51,503 nucleotides of DNA from the NCBI RefSeq assembly GCF_000421145.1, contig NZ_ATWH01000020.1, positions 1-51,503 on the forward strand, written 5' to 3'. The notes under the pieces are model-generated. The model made no database searches. It saw only the letters and a program-made list of their open reading frames with translations, and was not told the DNA's origin. Below, piece after piece: positions 44,676 to 51,503 of this stretch (positions are counted from its first letter, which is position 1; each line of letters begins with the position of its first letter). The position numbers were made by a program, and so were the translations under genes. The DNA comes from Glaciibacter superstes DSM 21135 (GTDB lineage: Bacteria > Actinomycetota > Actinomycetes > Actinomycetales > Microbacteriaceae).

Positions 44676-45226
44676 CCAGCGGAGTCAATGACACCGGACA
44701 GATCACCCGCACACCGGACACCGAGACGGCCGTCCTGGCCGGCGGGTGCTTCTGGGGCGCGGATGACCTCATTCGCGTACAGCCAGGAGTGCTCGACACC
44801 CGCGTCGGATACACCGGGGGCGAGAACGATCACGCAACGTACCGCAACCACCCCGGCCACGCCGAAGCAGTCGAGATCCTCTTCGATCCGACGCAGACGA
44901 CCTACCGAGACATCCTGGCGTTCTTCTTCCAGATCCACGACCCGTCCACGTTGAACCAGCAGGGCAACGACATCGGCACGAGCTACCGGTCGGTGATCTT
45001 CCCGCTCACCCCCGAACAGGAGAAGATCGCCCGTAACACGATCGCGGATGTCGATGCATCAGGGTTGTGGCCGGGTAAGGCGGTCACGACGATCGAGCCC
45101 GCCGGCCCGTTCTGGGAGGCCGAGCCCGAGCACCAGGACTACCTGATCACCTACCCGAACGGCTACACGTGTCACTTCCTGCGGCCAGAGTGGGTGCTGC
45201 CCAAGCGCACGGCAACCGCTGCCTGA
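44672..45226 (+). CDS. msrA: Peptide methionine sulfoxide reductase A (second)
   Basis: 184 residues. Catalytic Cys26 in [34 protein letters not shown] and a resolving Cys in GYTCHFL. An N-terminal extension of ~14 residues versus the first copy. Start overlaps the stop of msrB (ATGA). Confidence 0.96.
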   Translation: MTSGVNDTGQITRTPDTETAVLAGGCFWGADDLIRVQPGVLDTRVGYTGGENDHATYRNHPGHAEAVEILFDPTQTTYRDILAFFFQIHDPSTLNQQGNDIGTSYRSVIFPLTPEQEKIARNTIADVDASGLWPGKAVTTIEPAGPFWEAEPEHQDYLITYPNGYTCHFLRPEWVLPKRTATAA

Positions 45227-45244
45227 CGCCCTACTACGAGGGCG
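45227..45244. terminator. Hairpin after second msrA
   Basis: CGCCCT-ACTACG-AGGGCG (6-bp stem) directly after the msrA stop; possible terminator between convergent genes. Confidence 0.5.
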
Positions 45245-45342
45245 CGTTCACCGCGGAAGCGATGGACGTGCCCTCAATCGTTTGGTGACGAACGGCGATG
45301 ACTGTGTCCGGGTCGTAGTCTGTGGCTTTGGCCGCGGTGAAC

Positions 45343-45972
45343 TCAATGAGCAGACAGGCTCTCGATATGCGTAAGCGCCATGTCAATTGACGTTGCCATC
45401 GGCGTGACATCGCGCGCAGTCTGGGCCAGCATGTACCCGCCCTGGAGGGCGCCCAAAAGCCCGGTCGCGAGCTGGTCTATCGGCGCCTCGGGTGAAAGTG
45501 CACCACTGTCTTGAAGCCTATGTAGCACGCCTGCCAAGAGTCCCTGCCATTCGCCAAAAAGTTGAGACAGGGTCTGGCGCGCGAGATCGTCGTTGTCGGA
45601 AACCTCAGAGGCCAGCGCGCCGAGCGAACAGCCGTAAGCGCCGTGCCGTAGGGCGTTGTTCTGTACCAACGCATCCCGCCAGCGTCTCAGGCCTGCGATC
45701 GTCGAGACATGGCCGAGGGCATCGCGCTCGCGCCCGATGACGAATTCTCCAACGTGGTCGATGACGGCCCGCACGAGCGCGTCCTTGCCTGCGAAGTGAT
45801 GGTACAACTGCGACTTGCTCACACCACTCGCCGCTATCACGTCGTCGAGCGTGGTACCCCCGACGCCCTGGATGAACATCAGGTCGGCCGCTCCGGCGAC
45901 GATCTTTGCCCGCGTCTTTGCACCACGCGCCGTCAGGCGTCTGCCGTTGTGCGAGTCAGTGGTCGTCATCAC
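45343..45972 (-). CDS. TetR-family regulator
   Basis: 209 residues. N-terminal HTH: TRAKIVAGAADLMFIQGVGG, TTLDDVIAASGVSKSQLYHH. C-terminal ligand domain with GAYGCSLGALASEVSDND (a C-S-L-G segment typical of one TetR subgroup) and LLGALQGGYMLAQTA. Controls an unknown target; it lies 21 bp after a TetR-C-domain-only gene in the same operon. Confidence 0.93.
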   Translation of the reverse strand: MMTTTDSHNGRRLTARGAKTRAKIVAGAADLMFIQGVGGTTLDDVIAASGVSKSQLYHHFAGKDALVRAVIDHVGEFVIGRERDALGHVSTIAGLRRWRDALVQNNALRHGAYGCSLGALASEVSDNDDLARQTLSQLFGEWQGLLAGVLHRLQDSGALSPEAPIDQLATGLLGALQGGYMLAQTARDVTPMATSIDMALTHIESLSAH

Positions 45973-45993
45973 AGGTCTATGTTACTAAGTGGA

Positions 45994-46443
45994 CTACTCG
46001 GTCCCCATCCTTGCGCGGCAGTTGTCCTCGGTTGCCGCAAAAGGCGCGAGAGCGAGGTCGAGCGCGGCGTTGAGCGGCCGAGGGTCTTGGACAAGCTGAC
46101 TCAGGGTGCTGCCTCCATGAAGCGCCGCAAGAATCAGCACGGCAGTCTTCTGGACATCGACGGCGACCCTTGTGGCTTCGGCGGAGGGCCACGGTGCGTC
46201 AATCGTGGTGCCAGACTGAACTAACCGGTCCACCATCTCGGCGATGAGCTCGCGCCACCGATCAAGGAAGTCGACCCGCTCGGACACATCATCTGTTGGC
46301 TGCAACGCCAACACATACGGCGACCGCGGGGTCATAAGCTCGTCGACGATGCGGCGGCGCCAGCACGCCAGCATCGCCCCGTCAGTGACCCCGACTAGAC
46401 AAGGGCCTTCGCGGGCCAAGACTTCCGCGAAGTGTGTCCTCAT
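45994..46443 (-). CDS. TetR ligand-domain-like protein without HTH
   Basis: 149 residues. LIAALHGG-like VLILAALHGGSTLSQLVQDP and RPLNAALDLALAP resemble the C-terminal sensing domain of TetR regulators, but no DNA-binding helices precede it. ATG 46443 follows GGGAGG; the region before it holds an operator. Either a truncated regulator or a separate ligand-binding partner for the neighbouring TetR. Function uncertain. Confidence 0.55.
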   Translation of the reverse strand: MRTHFAEVLAREGPCLVGVTDGAMLACWRRRIVDELMTPRSPYVLALQPTDDVSERVDFLDRWRELIAEMVDRLVQSGTTIDAPWPSAEATRVAVDVQKTAVLILAALHGGSTLSQLVQDPRPLNAALDLALAPFAATEDNCRARMGTE

Positions 46444-46480
46444 CAAGCCCTCCCAACCGGTCGACACTGCTCACGTAGTC

Positions 46481-46509
46481 TCCCATTCTATGGGACCATA
46501 TAGTCCCAT
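46481..46509. promoter_or_regulatory. TetR-type operator
   Basis: Perfect inverted repeat ATGGGAC-CATATA-GTCCCAT (46490-46509), and overlapping TCCCAT-TCT-ATGGGA (46481-46495). Three GGGAC/GTCCC half-sites in 29 bp, 38 bp before the ligand-domain gene. Probably the binding site of the adjacent TetR. Confidence 0.75.
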
Positions 46510-46660
46510 CTTGCAGCTTCAGAATATGCTTGAATCCGCAGGGAACTAGGGTGTGGGCCAACACCGAGCGCGGACTATAGAGTTCATAATCCACCCACCC
46601 GAGTACGGCGCGAATGACCCGGGCAACTTTGCGCCCGGGCCGTGATCAGAAGGAGTAGCC

Positions 46661-47239
46661 GTGAGTTTCGAGACGATTCACGAGGGAATCATCAACGATC
46701 CGGAGAACACCTGGGCAAGGGACCTCGGCTACCTGCCGCTCTACGCGGCGGGGCCAGGCGCGAGAATCGCTGTGATTGGCCAAGCACCCGGCCGCAAGGC
46801 CCAGGAGAGCGGCATCGCCTGGAATGACGCCAGTGGCATCAAACTCTTCGACTGGCTCGGAGTGTCTGAGAACCAGTTCCGTGATCCCGACCTGTTCACG
46901 CTGCTTCCCATGGACTTCTACTACCCCGGCAAAGGCGCCACCGGCGACCTGCCGCCCCGAAAAGAGGTCGCCCGTCGCTGGCACGCGCCACTTCTGGATT
47001 TGATGCCCGAGATCCGGCTGACCATCCTGATCGGCCGATACGCACAACAGCACTACCTCGCAGGCCGCACCAAACAGAATCTCACCGAAACGGTTCACGC
47101 CTTCGACCAGTATCTGCCGGGCATCATCCCACTGGCACATCCCTCCCCGCTGAATTTCCGGTGGCAGGCTCGCAATCCGTGGTTTGTCACCGACTTGTTG
47201 CCCGTCTTACGACAACATGTAGCGGCAGCGCTTACCTGA
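46661..47239 (+). CDS. Uracil-DNA-glycosylase-family protein
   Basis: 192 residues of the UDG superfamily (PF03167): IAVIGQAPGRKAQESGIAWN (GxxPG loop), LLPMDFYYPGKGATGDLPPR and C-terminal HPSPLNFRW. No Fe-S cysteines. Similar small proteins are often labelled uracil-DNA glycosylase family; activity is not shown. GTG 46661 follows AAGGAG. Confidence 0.85.
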   Translation: MSFETIHEGIINDPENTWARDLGYLPLYAAGPGARIAVIGQAPGRKAQESGIAWNDASGIKLFDWLGVSENQFRDPDLFTLLPMDFYYPGKGATGDLPPRKEVARRWHAPLLDLMPEIRLTILIGRYAQQHYLAGRTKQNLTETVHAFDQYLPGIIPLAHPSPLNFRWQARNPWFVTDLLPVLRQHVAAALT

Positions 47240-47465
47240 ACACCATCTGTACTCGGCCACGTCGCGGGTGACGGAGAAGACTCCGGTAGGTTCGTGATCC
47301 CCGACCGCGGTCTACCCGCCAGGACGGCAGCGACGTACATTTGTTGCAGCCCGCCTTTACCCGTCGGCGTAGGGTTGCAGCAAGGACGCCTGTTGCCAGG
47401 CGGTCACCCGATAGGGTTTGCTCGCTCTCGGCAGCACACCGTTTCCGTAGAGGAAGGACGCTGCC
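47240..47465. promoter_or_regulatory. Upstream region of the rclA-like gene
   Basis: 226 bp without a gene. Direct repeat GTTGCAGC at 47343-47350 and 47374-47381 (31 bp apart, about three helical turns), a spacing suited to an activator or AraC-type site. No known motif. Confidence 0.4.
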
Positions 47466-48887
47466 ATGCCCGCCCACAGCCTCGAGACCGACCGGACCAG
47501 TGGAGTTGCGCACCGCGAGCATGTCGATCTGCTCGTCGTCGGGTGGGGCAAAGCGGGCAAGACTCTTGCCGGCACCGCAGCCCGTAAGGGGCACCGGGTT
47601 GCACTGATCGAGCAGTCTGCGGACATGATCGGCGGTTCGTGCATCAACGTCGCCTGCATTCCGACCAAGATCCTGATCCACGACGCCGAGCAACGACGTG
47701 GCTCCGACGATCCAGAGGAGTACTTCGCGCGCGCAGTGTCCCGCCGTGACACTCTGACCGCCGCAATGCGGAAGAATAGCCACTCATTGCTCGACGAGCT
47801 CGACTCGGTGCTGCTTGTCGCCGGACGTGCGACCTTCATCGGAGAATGCGAAGTGCAGGTGACCGGCGGTGAGGAGAGACTGCAGATCTCCGCAGACACC
47901 GTCATCATCAACACCGGCTCGCACCCTGCGCTGCCGACCATCGACGGGGCGCAGTTCAGCGGGCGGATCCACAACTCGAAGACACTGCAGCATGTCTCAC
48001 CCTTACCGCGTTCCCTCCTCATCGTCGGCGGAGGCTATGTCGGACTCGAGTTCGCCTCGATGTTCGCCCAATACGGCGCGGAGGTCACCGTCCTCGACCG
48101 CGGCGAGCGCCCTCTGAGGAACGAAGACACCGACGTCGCCCAGACCGCCGTCGAAGTGTTGCGAGGCGACGGCATCACGATCATCTCGGGCGCGACCGCG
48201 ACGGCGGTGGCAGACGGCGTCGATCGTGCTCGGGTCACATACACGGTCGATGGCCAGGAGAATACGGCCGAGGCCGAGGCGGTGCTGCTGGCCATGGGCC
48301 GTGCACCGGCCACAAAGGGGCTCGGACTGGAACGGGCAGGCGTACGGGTCGACGACCGCGGCTATGTCACGGTCGACGAGCATCTGCGCACCTCGGCGCC
48401 GGGCATCTACGCCGTCGGTGACGTCAACGGCGGACCACAGTTCACCTACGTCTCCCTCGACGACAATCGCATCGTGGCAGATCATCTCTATGGCGCAGGC
48501 CTGCGCACTACCTCCGACCGGGGCGCGGTACCCTACACCATGTTCCTCACTCCGCCCTTGGCACGCGTCGGACTGAGTGAGGCCGCTGCCCGCGAACAAG
48601 GCTACGACGTCAGTGTAAGGGTGAAGCAGATGGCAGACATCGCGGGTGCACCACGGGCGAAGATCGAAGGAGACCCGCGGGGCATCGTCAAGATCGTCGT
48701 CGACAGCGCGACCGATCAGGTGCTGGGCGCCGCACTCATGCACGTCCACTCGCAAGAGGTCATCAACCTCGTCAGTCTCGCGATCCGGCACCGGATCACC
48801 GCCTCGGAGCTCCGCGACTCGATCTACACCCACCCTTCAACGACCGAAGCACTCAACGAGGTGCTCGGCACGCTGCAGTCGAACTAG
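47466..48887 (+). CDS. RclA-like FAD/NAD(P) disulfide oxidoreductase
   Basis: 473 residues. VDLLVVGWGKAGKTLAGTAA (FAD GxGxxG-like), redox pair in GGSCINVACIPTKILIHDAE (Cys-x4-Cys), NAD site LLIVGGGYVGLEFASMF and FAD motif GIYAVGDVNGGPQFT, ending in HPSTTEALNEVL with the conserved His-Pro. The CINxxCIPTK form resembles RclA, which handles reactive chlorine and copper in E. coli, more than lipoamide or mercuric reductases. ATG 47466 follows AAGGA. Converges with the aldolase gene. Confidence 0.82.
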   Translation: MPAHSLETDRTSGVAHREHVDLLVVGWGKAGKTLAGTAARKGHRVALIEQSADMIGGSCINVACIPTKILIHDAEQRRGSDDPEEYFARAVSRRDTLTAAMRKNSHSLLDELDSVLLVAGRATFIGECEVQVTGGEERLQISADTVIINTGSHPALPTIDGAQFSGRIHNSKTLQHVSPLPRSLLIVGGGYVGLEFASMFAQYGAEVTVLDRGERPLRNEDTDVAQTAVEVLRGDGITIISGATATAVADGVDRARVTYTVDGQENTAEAEAVLLAMGRAPATKGLGLERAGVRVDDRGYVTVDEHLRTSAPGIYAVGDVNGGPQFTYVSLDDNRIVADHLYGAGLRTTSDRGAVPYTMFLTPPLARVGLSEAAAREQGYDVSVRVKQMADIAGAPRAKIEGDPRGIVKIVVDSATDQVLGAALMHVHSQEVINLVSLAIRHRITASELRDSIYTHPSTTEALNEVLGTLQSN

Positions 48888-48999
48888 CTACATCGATCGG
48901 TCGCACAGCCCGAGTCCCCGTCAGAGGCACGGTCCCGGACCTCACATCGCACGGCAGATCAGCTCGAAAGGTTGACCGGGCACACAGAAGTCGTAGTTG

Positions 49000-49887
49000 T
49001 CAGGTGGACGAGGCGCGGTAAATGGCCTCGATAGACACGTTCAGGACACGGTCGAACTCGTCACTGCTCTGTTGCACGGTCAGTCCGTCCAGAAGAGCAC
49101 GGCTGAAGCTGGCGATGAGCCCATGATTGCTTGCAAGCCGTGCGACCGCCTCGGCGCGACGGTAGCCGCCAGACAGCGCGACGACACGAGCAACGTTCGG
49201 GTGGGCGATGAGGTCGGCGTAGAAGTCGTCAATGGTCGGAATGGTTACCTTGATAGCGACCTTCCGATCGCCGAGCGCGTCCAGTTGCGCCAGGATGGCC
49301 GTCTTAAGCAGCGTCTCGGCCTCAACCTTGTCGGGAGCGGTGATGTTGATCTCGGGTTCCAGAATTGGTAAAAGACCGGCAGCGAGGACTTGCTCCCCGA
49401 TCTCGAACTGCTGAGCGACGACCTGGGCGATGCCGACGGCATCCGCTGAGTGGATGACCGAACGCGCTTTCGTTCCCAGCACTCCGACAGAACATGCCCT
49501 ATTGAGCAGGTCGTCGAGCCCAGGAATGTCCCGCATGAGCTGGACGCCGACCTGTTCGTCGTGTAGACCTCTGTCGATCTTCAGGAACGGCAGGATACCT
49601 TTTTCGTTCCACAGGTATTGGGCGATACCCTGACCCTCGACCTCACGCTTGAGCGTACCTTCGAACAGGATCGCTCCGAGGACCCGGTTGCTGGTGAACA
49701 CACTGCTCGTGATGATCCGGACCCGTTCGGCATGAATCAAGTCGAACATTTCAGCTTCGGACGAGTACTGGGAGGATTCGATGCCGTACAGGCTCAGTGC
49801 TTTCGGGGTGCTACCGCCGCTCTGGTCAAGCGCTGCGATAAATCCCAGCCCGCTCTCGAAACGGCGTACCTTCTCCTGATCGGGCAT
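49000..49887 (-). CDS. fda: Fructose-bisphosphate aldolase, class I
   Basis: 295 residues. Schiff-base Lys in VAIKVTIPTIDDFYADLIAH (bacterial class I type), NVARVVALSGGYRRAEAV, and GFIAALDQSGGSTPKAL at the start. Cleaves fructose-1,6-bisphosphate to triose phosphates without metal. Start ATG 49887; the frame is open about 53 codons further but without conservation. Confidence 0.92.
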   Translation of the reverse strand: MPDQEKVRRFESGLGFIAALDQSGGSTPKALSLYGIESSQYSSEAEMFDLIHAERVRIITSSVFTSNRVLGAILFEGTLKREVEGQGIAQYLWNEKGILPFLKIDRGLHDEQVGVQLMRDIPGLDDLLNRACSVGVLGTKARSVIHSADAVGIAQVVAQQFEIGEQVLAAGLLPILEPEINITAPDKVEAETLLKTAILAQLDALGDRKVAIKVTIPTIDDFYADLIAHPNVARVVALSGGYRRAEAVARLASNHGLIASFSRALLDGLTVQQSSDEFDRVLNVSIEAIYRASST

Positions 49888-50521
49888 GGGTGCGTCCTCA
49901 CATCGCTCACTGGCTGTCCGCCGTGGCGGACATGCCATCGGACCAACTGCATGATAACCATACGGCGCGATTTCGACCATGGAACTCTTCATCGCCTGTC
50001 CGCCATGGATATGACCGTGGACGGGTCGCTCAGACGTGATGGTCAACCCATCGAACTCGTCAGGTTATTAGCGTGCTCTGTCGGCAGCAGCCTGGACGTT
50101 CTCATAAACCTTCGCGTGAGTGGCGTACTCGTTGCTCGCCGCCGAACAACCGAGGTGCTCTCGATCCAACCCGTCGAAGACGAAACCGGCGATGAATTGA
50201 TGATCCTGCTGACATCGTTGTGACCCGCCAATTACTTGCACTAATGTCCTCCTGCCAAAGAAATAGGTGATCTTAGGATCCAAGTCAACGTCCCCGGTTC
50301 GCCACCACGAGCTTTCTTGTAAGCGTGCACGAGGTGCTCGTGACACGAACTCACCAATTCCACTAGGTTCACACTGCAGTGCTCTTCGGTCCCAAATCTG
50401 ACGTCATGGTAGCGACCCGAATAGCTGGCCTCATCGGTTTTGCGATGGAGCGGCTCTCATTCCTGACTTTTGAGACCATGCAGCGGGCCGGACGACATCG
50501 ACCAATCCTTCGCCGAACGGA
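49888..50521. other. 634-bp intergenic region
   Basis: No convincing gene. Two short frames (50043-50231 and 50068-50346, minus) and a rightward frame (about 50005-50223) show no domain or good ribosome site. Some GC swing but no repeat is visible. Confidence 0.4.
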
Positions 50522-51503
50522 TCACTGCACGTCGGTGGCACCGGCCATGACGACGACCCGTGGACGCGTCTTATCCCAGAGGGCAGCCGGGTCATCGAAC
50601 GGGTTGCCGTCCAGGATGACTGCGTCACCGACCGACCCTGGAGCAAGTCGGCCCAGGGTCGGGTCTTGGAGCAGGTCGGCATTGACAGACGTCATAGAAC
50701 GCAAGGCCTGCAGGACTCCCAGTACCTCCATTTGAAGGCGCACGCCAAGAAGTTGGTCGTCTTCCAGCGAACCCATCAGATCAGACCCGAAGCCGATGTT
50801 CACCCCCATTGCGTGCGCCAGGCTGAGCGCCTCTTTGCCTGCCGTCAACAGCTCAGCGTTCTTGCCCTGGGAAACCGCATTGAGGCCTGAGTCCGCGCCG
50901 CGCCGTTCCATCGCATCCGCCGCCACCAGAGTCGGCACCAGGTAGCTGTCGCTTTTGGCCATGAGCTGCGCAGTCTCCGAATCCAGCAGGTTTCCGTGTT
51001 CGATCGAACGTACGCCGTTGTGCACAGCGTGCTGGATGGCCTCAGGTGAGTATGCGTGGGCGGCCACATAGCTGCCACGCCGTCCAGCCTCATCCGTGAC
51101 CGCTCTGATCTCTTCCGCTGAGTACTGGGGAAGTCGAAGAGCGTCGGTCAACGACATGACACCTCCCGAGGCCATGACCTTGATTGCATGGCTACCGGTG
51201 CGGAACCTCTCGCGAACGGCCGTGCGCAGGTTGTCGACACCATCGACAATCTCGCATACATGACCGTGGCCGAAGCACACGTCGACGTCCGCGGATCGAG
51301 GATCGCCGTGGCCGCCGGTTTGGCTCAATGCCGGACCGGTGAAGAGGTAGCGCGGTGATACCGCCAGACCCTCGCGAACAGCGTTTGACAGCCCGATGTC
51401 CCCTCCGGCCGGAGTGTCGAGCGTGTCTTATCGACGCATGGTCAGACTGATATACGCGGGTTGGTTACCGCAGGGCGAAGTGTTCGGCTGGAGAGGTGCC
51501 GCG
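50522..51503 (-). pseudogene. Amidohydrolase, 5' part disrupted
   Basis: Imidazolonepropionase/prolidase-like amidohydrolase: HAIKVMASGGVMSL with the carbamylated-Lys position, YVAAHAYSPEAIQHAVHNGV, RSIEHGNLLD and GFGSDLMGS supply metal ligands. The frame continues left of the only start (TTG 51328) as GDIGLSNAVREGLAVSPRYL, which belongs to the same enzyme, but meets TAA at 51428-51430. Fragments of the expected N-terminus (SPAEHFALR) appear in other frames up to the window edge. The HxH metal motif is not in the window. Truncated by frameshifts, or misread near a contig end. Confidence 0.65.

Overview
High-GC DNA with actinobacterial gene content. The gene set (GNAT family PF14542, F420-type Ddn-like reductase, DUF5709, DUF6510, SigH/SigR-type sigma factor, bacterial class I aldolase, many MocA-type oxidoreductases) points to Actinomycetota, most likely Microbacteriaceae. 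This is a judgement from protein families; no rRNA or tRNA gene was seen.

Region 1 (1-16 kb): accessory and sugar catabolism. An AbiEi/DUF559-like gene is bracketed by two ~88-bp inverted-repeat elements. Next comes a GH29 alpha-L-fucosidase, a CUT1 ABC importer (lipoprotein, two permeases, YesL-like protein), a leftward operon (Gfo/Idh/MocA dehydrogenase, PmoA/DUF6807, beta-propeller hydrolase), a LacI repressor, and a rightward operon (second MocA dehydrogenase, DUF993, two TIM-barrel sugar isomerases). Four near-identical 14-bp LacI-type operators lie before the fucosidase, the importer, between the leftward operon and lacI, and before the rightward operon. This makes one compact local regulon for import and oxidative breakdown of an unknown, possibly fucosylated, glycoside.

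Region 2 (16-26.3 kb): ordinary chromosomal genes. These are panD, a secreted protein with a lysozyme-like motif, a CHY zinc-finger protein, a DoxX-like protein behind a perfect inverted repeat, an Eis-type acetyltransferase, an FMN reductase, a Nudix hydrolase, an MBL hydrolase, an alpha/beta hydrolase, a PepSY lipoprotein, a DUF3995 protein and argG, which ends at a strong hairpin.

Region 3 (26.4-49.9 kb): a redox and stress island. It holds an Old Yellow Enzyme and Ddn-like reductase diverging from marR, three PF14542 GNAT paralogues, a quinone-reductase-like protein, two SDRs (one with catalytic Tyr replaced by Phe), a SigH-like factor whose anti-sigma partner is cut to five codons, a gntP pseudogene, HAD, DUF5709, thioredoxin, RraA, an AhpD-like protein, and a long leftward operon (ferritin-like, unknown, msrB, msrA, Moco oxidoreductase, FAD/NAD reductase, DUF6510 zinc ribbon). 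Across a divergent promoter region lies a second ECF sigma/anti-sigma pair followed by a second msrB-msrA pair. Two linked TetR-type genes, a UDG-family gene, an RclA-like flavoprotein and a class I aldolase follow. The theme is repair and detoxification of oxidised thiols, methionine and electrophiles.

Region 4 (49.9-51.5 kb): a long non-coding gap and an amidohydrolase whose 5' part is broken at the window edge.

A further trait is short tandem duplication, mostly of 15-18 bp, at many places, including a nine-unit 15-bp array starting in the lacI stop codon.
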